DNA from: Erythrobasidium yunnanense | Taxonomy: Eukaryota > Basidiomycota > Cystobasidiomycetes > Erythrobasidiales > Erythrobasidiaceae | Direction of reading: 5' to 3' | Assembly (NCBI GenBank): GCA_001600175.1 | Contig: BCJC01000005.1 | Coordinates: 1,716,471 to 1,780,470 of the forward strand | DNA length: 64,000 nucleotides | Shown: positions 1-9,617 of the stretch, piece by piece | Numbering within the stretch: the first letter of the stretch is position 1 | Layout of the letters: each line of letters starts with the position of its first letter | Notes under the pieces: model-generated | What the model saw: the letters and a program-made list of their open reading frames with translations, nothing else | The model's database searches: none | What the model was told of the DNA's origin: nothing | Position numbers and translations under genes: made by a program

Positions 1-323
1 CGCATGTCACAGCTTGCCCTTCTTGAGGATCTGAACGAATCTGGCGGACGTGTCGATGGCGAACTTACCCATACTGGCTTTTCCCATCCTCATTTACAGA
101 AAGACAAAGCTGAGCTGTTGCATCTGATCAAACGTGAGTCAGACACATCACCTTTCCTGTGGAAAGGTAGAGACTGAATGATGTTGGAAATATAGCACAA
201 AGCGGAAGGAAACGTCCGAGTCGAAGAGACCTGCGTGAAAGTGCTACCCTTAACGACGCTCAACCTGCTCTGCCAAGCTCACCGAAGAAGACGCGAAGCG
301 CTTCTCTCATGAAGGCTCTGTGA
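1..323 (+). CDS. 3' end of an HSF-type DNA-binding-domain gene (partial)
   Basis: The frame is open from base 1. It reads through a segment ending FSHPHLQKDKAELLHLIKR, which resembles the C-terminal edge of the heat-shock-factor DNA-binding domain (a HP-x3-x-L-x-IKRK type ending). A 62-nt GT-AG intron fits at 134-195; the second exon (196-323) adds a short basic tail and stops at TGA 321-323. If correct, the domain lies near the C-terminus, unlike classical HSF1, where a long activation region follows. The gene starts outside the window, so the family assignment rests on about 30 residues. Another winged-helix family is possible. Confidence 0.5.
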
Positions 324-1286
324 TATACACACCTCTTTGTTCTACATACATCAAGATAAAAAAAAATAAGACAGAAAACAGCTGCCAGACTTGTTCAGAA
401 AGGCGGTCGAGCTTCTTGTCGTTGCTATCCAAATCGTGCATAGCTGTACGACTGCTCCTCGTCTTCCCTCCACACCCTCCGTGTTATAGATGTACACCAG
501 CGCCGTGCTTTTCTTTCGTAGCATAGTGTACATGACTTTCTTTCTCTTAGCTTTTCTCCCATCCTTTTCTTCTACGCCATAATAGCCAGGACTTCCCTAC
601 CCACCCTGTCCCTCCCTCTCTCCGCGTCAACGCCTTCGAGCTTGGTCGCTACAAGTCTTGTTTTGCAATCACCCGAGGTGATCTTGTAACGGGGTTTTCA
701 GGCCAAGAAATGCCAGGTTGTTGTGCTGTTACTCTCGCTGTACCTTATTTGTCGTTTAGATGGCCTTCTTCGTTAGTTTTCGTATTTGCTAGTCTTTCAG
801 TTTCGCTTTTCAGCAGTTTCGGTGCCCTGTAGCTTATAGTTCTTCTTCTCCTGCTGTAGTAAAGGGTTAATGGTGCTCAGTCTTGCGTGCGGAACGCTGA
901 TGTCCAAGAGTTGAGTGTATTAGTGTCAGGAGTTGCTCAGTTACTCTTTCCGTCAGGAGGGTCATACTCTAACGTGCATGAAAAAGTGATAGAAAACGGA
1001 TTACTTCTTTCGTATATTTACTTATGAATACTAATAACATAGCAGAGCTCTAGACGTAGACGCAGGAAGATACAAGCAACATTCGTCGTAATTTGTCGTG
1101 AAAGGTCGATACGTCCGCCTAGAAAGTGATGGAGGAAGTGGAGACATCCCTTCCCTACGTATCTGAGCTGAAAACGGACGGAACGACAAGGGACTGTAGT
1201 AGGGAACGCATGCAGAAGAGAATATACGAAGAGGGAGGATGAACGAATGAACGAGAAGGAAGAAGGAAGTGCATAGGGTTGACTGC
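324..1286. other. Convergent intergenic region, no gene seen
   Basis: This lies between the stop codons of the HSF-like gene (+) and the CFEM gene (-). It is pyrimidine-rich near 400-620 and holds only short frames with no domain-like content. It is probably the two 3' untranslated regions. Confidence 0.5.
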
Positions 1287-2484
1287 TCAGAGAAGAGCAT
1301 GGAAGATCACTGCGATAGCTGCGCAGCTGAATGTCGAGAGAAGTGCTGGCGTGTAGAGGGAATGCGCGGAGCTGACTCCTGTTGCGTTAGCGAGCTGGAG
1401 CGAGAGCGAAAGAAGATCAGATACGTTTGGACATTGACTGTAAGGAAGCTTACTGCACTCGCGACTGCTTGGGCTCCCAGAGTTCCTGAGCTCCGTGGGC
1501 TGTCCGACGAAGTCTGAAGATCGGCGCCTTTAGTGCTGACTTTTAGGGCAGTGCGTAACAGTGTACATACATTAGGTGCTGATGTCGTCTGCGATGCATT
1601 CGTGGTGCCAGTGCTGCTCGTCGCGCCTGAGGTCGTACTCGACGCGCCGGTAGATGTTGAACTGGCTGCTCCTGAGGTAGTCGCTGCAGACCCAGAAGTT
1701 GTCGTTCCCGTCGTTGCTATCGATGATGACGCTCCTGACGATGCTGCTGATGAAGAAGCGGCTGAGCTTGCGCCAGAGCTGGCTGCACCTGTCGTCGAGG
1801 TCCGAGATTCCGCTGCATAGACGCTAGACTGAGATGCGACGGCTTGGGATGCTACGGCATTCGCGGAGGAAACTATATAGACTCTGTTTAGCTTCGAATC
1901 AAAGCAGCTGAGGTCCATGCGACCCACTTTCTTGCTCGCTTGGCGAGTTGCAGAATGCAGTGAACAGTTGCCGACCCGCTTCCAGCTCGTTCGGGAAGAC
2001 ACAGTTCTGCGTAAGACATCTACACAGTAACGATATAGATGGCTCAGCAGAGGATTCTGAGATGTTTGTGCACGGGGACTCACGTGTCGTAGGCCCTTGT
2101 AAACTTGGATGTCCCGCAGATGCATGTAACGTAGGCAGCTCCAGATGTTCCATCGCAGGCTGTATAGATGTTTCTGCATCAGATAGATGTCCTTGCTGTC
2201 CAGTGTGCGCAGAAAACGCACAAGTCGCCAGGCCAGGGTCAACCACTTCTGCAATCTTTGCTGCGATACAGATACGGGCGCAGGCTGGGACACAAGAACG
2301 GCGTCAGCATATAGCATACAATCTCGAATATCTTCAACTGACACGGCGCGTCTGCTGGGTACTGCCTTGCGCGCAGCTTGCCAGCTTCCACTGCAGAGAC
2401 TGAGACGGCGGCCAGTGCGAGGAGGGCTGTTTTGATGGTCGAGTTGCGCTGTCGCTGTGACTTTGCCGTCATCTTGACTGTCAT
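1287..2484 (-). CDS. CFEM-domain GPI-anchored cell-surface protein
   Basis: Seven exons give a 280-residue protein: 2484-2343, 2284-2222, 2159-2084, 2019-1928, 1872-1571, 1513-1454, 1394-1287. Phases agree at every junction. Residues 1-35 are a signal peptide (core TALLALAAVSVSAVEA). Residues about 47-125 carry eight cysteines in CFEM order: SCARIC, SC, TCIC, DTC, NC, FC. A Ser/Thr/Ala-rich stalk of about 110 residues follows, and then a hydrophobic GPI-type tail (ALLSTFSCAAIAVIFHALL). CFEM proteins are extracellular and wall- or membrane-anchored; some bind haem or act in host interaction. Which role applies here is not visible. The 58-nt first intron is required to put the first two cysteines in frame. 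The domain assignment is strong; the last two introns are chosen because they create a GPI tail. Confidence 0.85.
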
Positions 2485-3333
2485 GATTATGTGTATATCG
2501 TGTAAATAGTGTAAATGCAGAGAGTGTTATGCTCTCTACTCGTCGTCGCTGTTTGATTGAGGAATGAGACGGAGGGGCTGGAGCGTCGAGCTCGAAGGGC
2601 CAAAAACAAAGTCGAGGAACGTCGCTTGTCTTTCCGCCAACTGATAGCAAATCGATATGTTGAAGCTGACGGTGCTGATGGATGTATATACCGAGAGGAA
2701 GCTGACCCAATGCGAGATGCGACTGAGTCACCGAGCTCAAGAACGGCCAGGCGCGTGCGTCCCGAACAGATCAAAGCATCCATCCGGATGGACTGTATCT
2801 CAAAGGTGATGCGAAGACTCGCAAGATCATGTCGAAGACTGCATCTGCGTGCCCATAAGTCTGCGTTCGTAATCTCTTTCCATCAACTCCCATTGTCCAG
2901 CGCATAATGGCTTCGCAATGCAAACGGCAATCCATGCTTCCGCCGACGAACGATAGCGCTGATCATGCATGTTTGCTGCTGCTCTCCGCATACTCTCGAT
3001 GCATAAGCTACTCTGCCTTCCTGATGCAAGTACTACGCTCGCTCTTATGCCAGCTGTCCTTTGACTAATGATTGGATCTCTTCCAGGTCTTGCGGATGAC
3101 CTCCAAGACTTCCTAAAGTCCGATCGAAAAGCAAGTAAATAGACCTTTCTTCAACTTTATCAAAGGACGTCTGCCCTCAAAAGCGCGTCCGATTTGAATG
3201 CCCCTCTTGGTCTGCTCTGCATCAAACGCATGGGTCGCACAACAGCAAGTGAGGTGCACAATAAAGCATAAGCTCTGGCAATATGCTGACCTGACGCACT
3301 CCCTTTCTCTTTCGAATCGCAAAGGCATCCACA
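2485..3333. other. Divergent intergenic region, no gene seen
   Basis: This separates the CFEM gene (-) from the first gene of the tandem array (+) and should hold both promoters. Open frames of up to about 116 codons occur on both strands, but none has a recognisable domain, a credible start context or splice continuation. Confidence 0.4.
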
Positions 3334-4149
3334 ATGAGCAAAGACCTTAGAGCTTACTCCGTGCCTACCGGAGACATGTTCGCACAAGGAGAGCACAAGA
3401 GCAATCTCAAATACATCCTCAACATGAATTTTCCGACTGCCCACATCCGCATACGCCCTGAAATCGCCCCTCCCTCCAGATTCGGCGGCCTCCCATCACC
3501 TTTCGATCAAGAAATCCGAAAGGAACTATCAGCTGATGCTCGTCTGGACGGTATTCCCGGGCTGCCTACGCCTCTCAATGCAATCGATCCTACCACGCGA
3601 AAATACTTTACAAAGCACAAGCTACTGCGCGATGATGGCGCGACCGTCCATCCATGGCATATCGTTGCATGGTCGCAAAAGGTAGCTAAAACCCACAACG
3701 CATTCAAGGTCCTGGCTAAGAAGGACGGCTCAAGTGGATGGATTCTGCTCCCTCTGAGTGCAAGCGAGTTGAAGCAGCTGCCGCAAGCAACTGCAGCTCA
3801 GCAAGCATCGCTCAATGCAAAGGTTGCAGCAAGTCGAAGGGATCTCGATGCATCGCTAGCCAAGCTCACCGCCGATCAGGCCCAGCGAGAAAGTGCTGCC
3901 CTACAGCAAGCTCTCAGATTTACAGCCGGCGCAGACGATTCATCTAGAGGTCCGACTACCATTCCTCGAGTACAACAACAGAGGGCTCCTACTCACAGAA
4001 CTACACGCCCCACAACGGCCCGTAGACAGCGCAACTCGGTCGACGAAGATGTAAAGAAACGATCAGGGTCTTCTCGAGCGAGCTCATTCGCGTCAAGTGT
4101 CTCCTCATTATCACACTCCGACCTGCTCGCTAAAGGTCAACCCTTTTAG
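3334..4149 (+). CDS. Tandem-array protein, copy 1 (unknown family)
   Basis: A single-exon gene of 271 residues that I cannot assign to any known family. It shares with the next two genes an N-terminal block (Y-S-V-x-T-x-D-x-F, residues 8-16), an IRIRP segment near 38-42, and a core at about 71-141. The core holds LPTPL, a charged helix ending in HKLLRDDG, VHPWHI, AWSQK and GWILLPL. The core is followed by an Ala/Gln/Arg-rich stretch of about 60 residues with heptad-like leucines, then a Ser/Arg/Thr-rich disordered tail. There is no signal peptide or membrane segment, so it is probably intracellular. The W-rich core looks like a small globular, possibly ligand- or nucleic-acid-binding, domain, but that is only inference. 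The start is the first ATG of the frame and aligns with the start of copy 2. Confidence 0.8.
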   Translation: MSKDLRAYSVPTGDMFAQGEHKSNLKYILNMNFPTAHIRIRPEIAPPSRFGGLPSPFDQEIRKELSADARLDGIPGLPTPLNAIDPTTRKYFTKHKLLRDDGATVHPWHIVAWSQKVAKTHNAFKVLAKKDGSSGWILLPLSASELKQLPQATAAQQASLNAKVAASRRDLDASLAKLTADQAQRESAALQQALRFTAGADDSSRGPTTIPRVQQQRAPTHRTTRPTTARRQRNSVDEDVKKRSGSSRASSFASSVSSLSHSDLLAKGQPF

Positions 4150-4532
4150 CTCCAGTTGTTAGCTCTGCTAGCTCGACATCGTGGAGTTCTGTGTTTCCAG
4201 CCCCCCTTGAACATAGAAAAGCTTACTGAGACAAATAAGAACGATAACGTGGAGCTCGCTGATGTCCCGCACTAACGCAGATTTGCCGAGCTGGTGCAAA
4301 TGGCCTGCAACCCGAAGAGCTTGGAAGCGTGGCCACCTGTGACAGGGACCTCGAGAGAGGTTATCCTCGTGAGATCAGTCTGGCTTTCAGTCGTACGATG
4401 CCTACTTTGCCGTGCCAAAAAAGTTACTGCCCTACCAACGTTTCCCACTGTCTGCGGGTTCCCTTCAACTATCCCTTTCGGATTGTCTCCCTATGTATCA
4501 GCTCCCGTCAAGCTGCCGCTGCCTGACACACG

Positions 4533-4533
<1 letters not shown>

Positions 4534-4603
<70 letters not shown>

Positions 4604-4668
4604 NNNNNNNNNNNNNNNNNNNNNNNNNNNNNNNNNNNNNNNNNNNNNNNNNNNNNNNNNNNNNNNNN

Positions 4669-4749
<81 letters not shown>

Positions 4750-4756
4750 TACATAC
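4534..4756. repeat. Compound (TC)n/(AC)n microsatellite
   Basis: A nearly perfect TC dinucleotide run extends from about 4534 to 4740 on both sides of the run of Ns, then passes into a short AC/ATAC tract. True length is unknown because the assembly breaks inside it. It lies exactly between two paralogs, so it could promote slippage or unequal exchange in the array. Confidence 0.95.
4604..4668. other. Assembly gap (65 N)
   Basis: An unresolved run of N inside the TC microsatellite. The recorded size need not equal the real missing length. Confidence 0.99.
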
Positions 4757-4883
4757 AGTGTAGCGCTTCCTAGTCCAGGCTCAGGTGAGCAGTCCCGACT
4801 TACTTACATCATGTTCTGACTTCTGACTACGCTGCTGCTTGTCACCATCGCATTAATTCACATACAGCACATACAGCACCAGC

Positions 4884-5618
4884 ATGAACGATCACCTACA
4901 CACCTATTCTGTCCTCACGGCCGATCTGTTCGTCCAGAACTGGCATGCAGGCGGCTTCTTCACAACTAAGTACACCGAAGCCACTCTCCACATACGACCC
5001 GTACAAAAGTCGCTTGGAGCGACAGTCGACAAGAGTGGGAAGGTACGGGCCGAATTGAAACCAGATACCCCTCTAGACGGGAGGCCATTCCTGCCTACTC
5101 CCTTATCTGAGATAGACCCAGCTGCGCAACACTACTTCAGAAAGTACAAGCTTCTTCGCAATGACGGGATGTCAGTCCATCCATGGCAAATCTACTTATG
5201 GTCTCGCAAGCAAGTCAAATCCGGCGATGCTATCAAAGTCCTAGCAAGCGAAAATGGTGTTGGTTCCTGGATCGTCTTTCCAATGACGAAGAGCGAGCTC
5301 GCTTTCCTTTCTGCCGCCAGTAAAAAGCAGCGGGATACAATGGCTGCCGAGCGTGCAGCCAGGGATGCTAAGCTCGACGTAAGAACGGCTGAACTCGCCC
5401 TGAAAGGAGTTCAACAGGAGAGTCGCGCACTTGAGAAAGCACTTGCCATGACAGCTAGCAAAAGTGGTGCACCCAAGCCATCGAGTGCGGTCCCGAAGGG
5501 AGTCAACGCTCGCCACCAGCGCCCACCTCCGGGCAGTCAACGCTCTTCGTTCAGTCAAGCCGACAAGAAATCCGCGGGATATGGCTCGTCCGCATCAAGC
5601 ATAATTTCCAAGTTCTGA
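4884..5618 (+). CDS. Tandem-array protein, copy 2 (unknown family)
   Basis: A single-exon gene of 244 residues, clearly paralogous to the genes on both sides. It has the YSVLTADLF start block (residues 8-16), LHIRP (35-39), and a core at 64-133 with LDGRPFLPTPL, KYKLLRNDG, SVHPWQIYLWSRK and GSWIVFP. After the core come about 60 residues with heptad spacing rich in Ala, Lys and Glu (likely coiled coil) and a Ser/Pro/Gln tail. Spacing to copy 1 is about 730 bases. The frame is intact with a clean start and stop, so it looks functional. The product is unknown; no catalytic motif is recognised. Confidence 0.8.
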   Translation: MNDHLHTYSVLTADLFVQNWHAGGFFTTKYTEATLHIRPVQKSLGATVDKSGKVRAELKPDTPLDGRPFLPTPLSEIDPAAQHYFRKYKLLRNDGMSVHPWQIYLWSRKQVKSGDAIKVLASENGVGSWIVFPMTKSELAFLSAASKKQRDTMAAERAARDAKLDVRTAELALKGVQQESRALEKALAMTASKSGAPKPSSAVPKGVNARHQRPPPGSQRSSFSQADKKSAGYGSSASSIISKF

Positions 5619-6086
5619 AGCTGCCACCCGTACTCTTGCGACCCTTTCTGCCATAAATCGAAATGATGCAACGATTTGAGAATGTTGAAGAGCCTCGTTG
5701 GGCTCTCGAATCGCACCTTCAGTTTTTAGAAGCCACTTCTGAGTAAGCTAGCTAACCTATGCAGCCTGGCACCATGGGACTTGTCGTTGATGGACTTTTC
5801 GTTGATCGTGTCAATTTTCCCTTCCTCCATCCCTTATCGCGCATGACATGAGAGCAAGCCTTAGTATCGACGCAAAGGCTCTTGCCTTTGGCGAGCAACC
5901 AAGGGTCAACAGCAAGCCTTGTGTGAATGCTGCTCTCTGACTGCTCTTGCCCTCTTAGTCCGCGACCATTCCACAGATACGCAGCAAGCAACCGATCTCA
6001 GGTATGTGCATGCTGCGCTTTCGCCTGTCAAATACGATCAAGCGACGCAACTGAAACTTCATAACTGTGGACCGTCAGCATCAACC
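5619..6086. other. Spacer between copies 2 and 3
   Basis: About 470 bases with no credible gene. An open frame enters copy 3 from 5919 in the same phase, but its translation before 6087 does not resemble the family's start, so I place the copy 3 start at 6087. Confidence 0.4.
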
Positions 6087-6623
6087 ATGGACAGAGCCTA
6101 CAAGACATATTCAGTCATGACTGGCGACGTATTCATCTTTCCAGACATACTAGCCAGTCAAAGGAGCATGTTGGGTCTCTCATCAAGGTCGAGCCACAAA
6201 GTCCGCATTGGCATACGTCCCTCCATTATCACCGAAGACAACGAATGCCATGCCAATACGTTACGATCAGGCATAGAGCTTACGCCTAACTCCGAGCTTG
6301 GCAGCGATAGGCCATTCTTACCGACACCATTGGCTGACATACGCCCAGAAGCTCAGGCTTACTTGAAGAAGCATCGACTGTTGCGCTCAGACCAGGCCAG
6401 CGTACATCCTTGGCACATATACGAGTGGTCTCGAAAGGCTGCCAGAGATCATCGTGGCTTCAAAGTCGTAGCACGAGAAGATGGATATGGAGGCATGATT
6501 CTCTTGCCTCTGGACGTCGACGAGCTGCGAAACCTTCCCACAGCCATAAAGAGCAAGAAGCTGCGGAACGTAGAGCATTGGACGACGATGACGCTCGGCC
6601 CGAGCAGAACTTGCGAAACCTGA
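6087..6623 (+). CDS. Tandem-array protein, copy 3, with a disturbed C-terminus
   Basis: The ATG at 6087 sits in a good context (CAACCATGG) and begins MDRAYKTYSVMTGDVF, matching the other two copies. The core follows: RPFLPTPLADI, KKHRLLRSDQ, SVHPWHIYEWSRK and GGMILLPL. After the core the frame runs into sequence unlike the family and stops at 6621-6623. Family-like helix and tail coding continues in another frame (see the next entry). I found no GT-AG intron that joins the two. The gene therefore either makes a core-only protein of 178 residues, or is an early pseudogene, or carries sequence errors. Confidence 0.6.
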   Translation: MDRAYKTYSVMTGDVFIFPDILASQRSMLGLSSRSSHKVRIGIRPSIITEDNECHANTLRSGIELTPNSELGSDRPFLPTPLADIRPEAQAYLKKHRLLRSDQASVHPWHIYEWSRKAARDHRGFKVVAREDGYGGMILLPLDVDELRNLPTAIKSKKLRNVEHWTTMTLGPSRTCET

Positions 6624-6861
6624 GATCCAAGCAGCTTTAGCGAATAATGAAGCGAGACGAAGTCAACGAGCGCAGGCTGCCACAGGCGAAAGTATCAAAA
6701 ACCTGAAGGCTCTGGCTAGGCCTTCGTCAGTAACGTCAACAAGTGAGCGTGCAGGCACTCCACAGAGACGGCAGTCTGGGAGCTCTACATCCACTTCAGG
6801 TGAGAAGACCGCAGGAACTAGGCAGGCCTTGCGCATCTTGCGGAAGAGATCGAAAGCCTGA
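6592..6861 (+). pseudogene. Out-of-frame tail remnant of tandem-array copy 3
   Basis: From about 6592, a different frame from the preceding gene reads an Ala/Glu/Arg helix (AELAKPEIQAALANNEARR), then a Ser/Thr/Arg tail ending RILRKRSKA, and stops at 6859-6861. Composition and order match the tails of copies 1 and 2. Between about 6540 and 6605 a third frame carries a family-like stretch (EQEAAERRALDDDDAR). At least two frame changes therefore separate the core from this tail. Confidence 0.5.
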
Positions 6862-7189
6862 ATGTGTAATTAGGGGCATGAAGTTTAGATGAGAAGCCAT
6901 CGAAGATGAATGATACTCGACCTATGCTGTTCAGCTAGGACCTGACAGCCTTTCAAATTGTTCTTTAGTATGAAAGTGATATCGAATGCGATACTTTGCT
7001 CTGGCGTTGCTTGCATGTGACTATCTAGGAGTTCGACAAAGGATAACGTCATGCTCCTATTTGCGTCAGCATGTCGCGGAATTATGCTGTTAGAAGAGGG
7101 TGAACGACCTGGTGGTACGGCTCCGTCAGCTTATATAAACAGCCTGCTCGTGTTGCCGATGTCACTCACCACTTCAACAGCTTAGCTAG
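6862..7189. other. Convergent intergenic region, no gene seen
   Basis: About 330 bases between the end of the array and the stop of the cyclophilin gene. I see no coding signal or structured repeat. Confidence 0.4.
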
Positions 7190-8300
7190 TCAAAGCTCAG
7201 CCCGCACAGGCGAAGCAGCTGCCTCGGCGGCAGGAGCCTCTCCAGTAGACTCCGCTGGCAGTTCGCCAGAGTCGGCGATTGTAATTGGCTTGACAGGCTT
7301 ATCCCCCCGGCCTTTAGGGGTCTTCTCGATCTTCTTGACAATGTCCATACCGTCAACGACCTTGCCGAAGACCTAGCACAACTAATTATCAGCATCGTCT
7401 TGTCGAGCTCCCTGACGCAACAGTACGTACGACGTGCTTGCCATCCTGTAAGGCAAGATTTAAGTTTGTAACCAGGTTGTCTTTCAAGGAGGATGAAGAG
7501 ACTTACGAGCCAGGATGTGGTGACAGTCGTGATGAAGAACCTGTGAAGGCAAAGATCAGACCAGGCCTTCCTTTCTAGATCGGGCAGGCAACTGACTGAG
7601 ATCCATTGGTGTCTCTACCGGCGTTGGCCATGGAGAGTACACCAGGTCCAGTGTGACGGAGCTTGAAGTTCTCGTCCTCGAATCTATCGGAGAGATGGGA
7701 TCAGCAGCGCTCTCGTTCGTAAGTAGTCCTGCACGCACTTGTTTCCGTAGATGGACTTTCCGCCAGTGCCGTCTATAAAACTTCGTCAGCTTGAAGTCAG
7801 GTACAGCGAGACCATCAGCTTACCTCCGTTGGTGAAGTCTCCACCCTGAATCACTGCACAACAAGTAGCACGCGTAAGATAGCTGCTTCAGCATACTACG
7901 ATGTTCTACGACTTGCTGAAGCTGTCAATGACTCTGTGGAAGCTTGAGCCCTGACAAACGGTTCACATCAGCCAAGGTTCGCATGATGCTGAAAGCATAC
8001 ACACCTTGTAACCAAAGCCTTTCTCGCCAGTTGCGAGCGCTCTGAAATTCTCTACAGTCTTGGGGACTGTCTTGCCGTAGAGGCCGATAGTTATGCGACC
8101 AAGGCTCTCTCCGCCTTGCTGCAATGTCACGTCTAGATATCAGCGTTATACATAGCTGATGCGCCGTCAGAACACACTTCGATATCGAAGTAGACGTTGT
8201 GAGTGATTGTAGGGCCTCTGGCCTCGTCGGCAGCTGAAACTTGAGTAGCCATTGTCGTGAAAACCGCGAGGGCAGATAGGCAGAGAGATGTGAAACGCAT
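7190..8300 (-). CDS. Secretory-pathway cyclophilin (peptidyl-prolyl cis-trans isomerase, CypB type)
   Basis: A multi-exon gene with short introns. It starts with a signal peptide ([20 protein letters not shown]) and continues into a full cyclophilin fold. Signatures seen across the exons: VYFDIE, FHRVI (the catalytic Arg), [23 protein letters not shown] and WLDGKHVVFGKV. It catalyses proline isomerisation and assists folding, here in the ER or secretory route given the signal peptide. A Pro/Glu/Ala-rich extension of about 25 residues ends in RAEL, which loosely resembles a K/HDEL-type retrieval signal. The start was chosen for its signal peptide. Exon edges are approximate. Confidence 0.9.
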
Positions 8301-8635
8301 CGTAGCAAGCTGAGTATGCTCTGGCTTTTATAGGCCGAGAAGTGGGTTGCTTGTTCAAGTCCGCTTTGGTTGATTGCGTACAGTGAAGGCAAGCGGAGCA
8401 AGTCCTAGACCGCGGACGACGAGCGAAAGCAACAGTAGGTCCAAAGTGTGGTCATACAAGAGACGCAAGTGTGTTACGTGGCTGTTTGGATACTGGATCC
8501 AAGACATACGCGCCCGGATATCGGGCTTGACACTTCATTGAAAGGTCTCATGGCGATACTTACGCGTATCAGCATTGTTTTACCTCTGGCAAGAGCATAT
8601 GATAGCCCAGAATCCGCCAGCGGACTTCCTCGGGG
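8301..8635. other. Intergenic region upstream of the cyclophilin gene
   Basis: About 335 bases between the cyclophilin start and the stop of the next minus-strand gene. It should contain the cyclophilin promoter. No gene seen. Confidence 0.4.
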
Positions 8636-9289
8636 TCAAAAGTAGCTAGCATCGGTAGAAGAAGAGCGCCTTCTTCCATGAGCAGGTCGAGAACGCCTCA
8701 ACGGAGGTGTAGAGACGTCGGATCCATCGTAGTACGAGGCAGCAAGACCCGTAGGGGGAGGCGGTCGGGACAGCATGCCTGCATTCGGAGGGCCATGCCA
8801 GGTAGTAGGGCGAGCTTGAAGTGTCCCGTATGTTGGTTGTTGATAAGGAACCATTGGGTAAGGTGATATCTGTGTAGGTGCAGGACCATAATAAGGCTGC
8901 GGTTGGACCTGAGACATGGCCTGAGGTGGACGCATTGGGCCGTTACGAGGGTGAGCTACCTCTCCATCTTCGTAAACCCACTTTCCACTGCGAAGGAGGT
9001 ATATAGATTCTCCTTTGTAGTCTGCTTCACTGCACAAGCGGCATCAGTGAGGTTCTGTCGAAGGAGTGAACGCCGTGCAAAGACAATCTTACCGAGAGTA
9101 TTTGCCACGCACCACAAGATCCTCCCGTTCGTCACAATGGCGGTCGTGTCGCTCTCCGCTCGTCTCGCTACGCTCAGAGCTGCGATCCTCTGATTGACGC
9201 CGTTTGGAAAGGCGATCCGAGATGAATGCGCCGCAAGCGACTGCTATACCGATCTTTCCGGCACCACGCATCTTAGTAGACTTCGCCAT
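8636..9289 (-). CDS. Small glycine-segment protein A (unknown; paralog of the gene at 9618-10185)
   Basis: Two exons (9289-9093 and 9029-8636, 63-nt intron, phases agree) give 196 residues. Layout: a short Gly/Ala hydrophobic segment (GAGKIGIAVACGAFI) near residues 10-24; a strongly charged Arg/Glu/Ser linker to about 60; then a Tyr/Trp motif straddling the splice (IYLLRSGKWVYEDGE); then a Pro/Tyr/Gln/Gly-rich disordered region with an Arg/Ser-rich end. The neighbouring gene has the same order of parts and shares an ASYY..RRR..S end motif. No known family is recognised. The Gly-zipper-like segment hints at membrane association, but it is short. Confidence 0.7.
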
Positions 9290-9617
9290 GTCTGTACAGA
9301 TTCCGCCTCTCTCAGAGAGGATGCGTCTTTACTCAGATTACTCAGACAAGCTGTCAGTTGGGATGAAACGGCTTCGACTTTGATGAAATTTGATGCATGG
9401 ACATATGATAAGGGATGAACAGAAGAAAGGCTGAGCTGGTTTGCCGGAGGTAGACCTGTAGCCACAATGGATGCCATCCTGTGATCGGAAATCGTACGAT
9501 GTCGCAGACATGCTCCTGGAGTGAGTCTGAAGCAGTTCAGAAGGCAGGTCATCAGACCCAAATCAACGTTTTCACATGATAGAACAACACGCTGCTGGCC
9601 ATCTGTCGCGACTTGAT
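9290..9617. other. Spacer between the two glycine-segment paralogs
   Basis: About 330 bases with no coding signal; presumably the promoter of gene A and the 3' end of gene B. Confidence 0.4.

Larger units (their letters stand above)
4150..4883. other. Spacer between copies 1 and 2, mostly microsatellite
   Basis: No gene. The right half is the TC/AC microsatellite and its assembly gap. The left part shows no domain-like frame. The last 120 bases before 4884 should contain the copy 2 promoter. Confidence 0.5.

Noticed and set aside
1307-2740. A 477-codon minus-strand frame over the CFEM gene
   Set aside because: It reads through introns with poor composition, lacks a signal peptide at its start and breaks the CFEM cysteine order. 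The spliced model explains the locus better.
4491-4773. Repetitive Ser-Leu and Arg-Glu frames
   Set aside because: They are translations of the TC microsatellite and cross the assembly gap.
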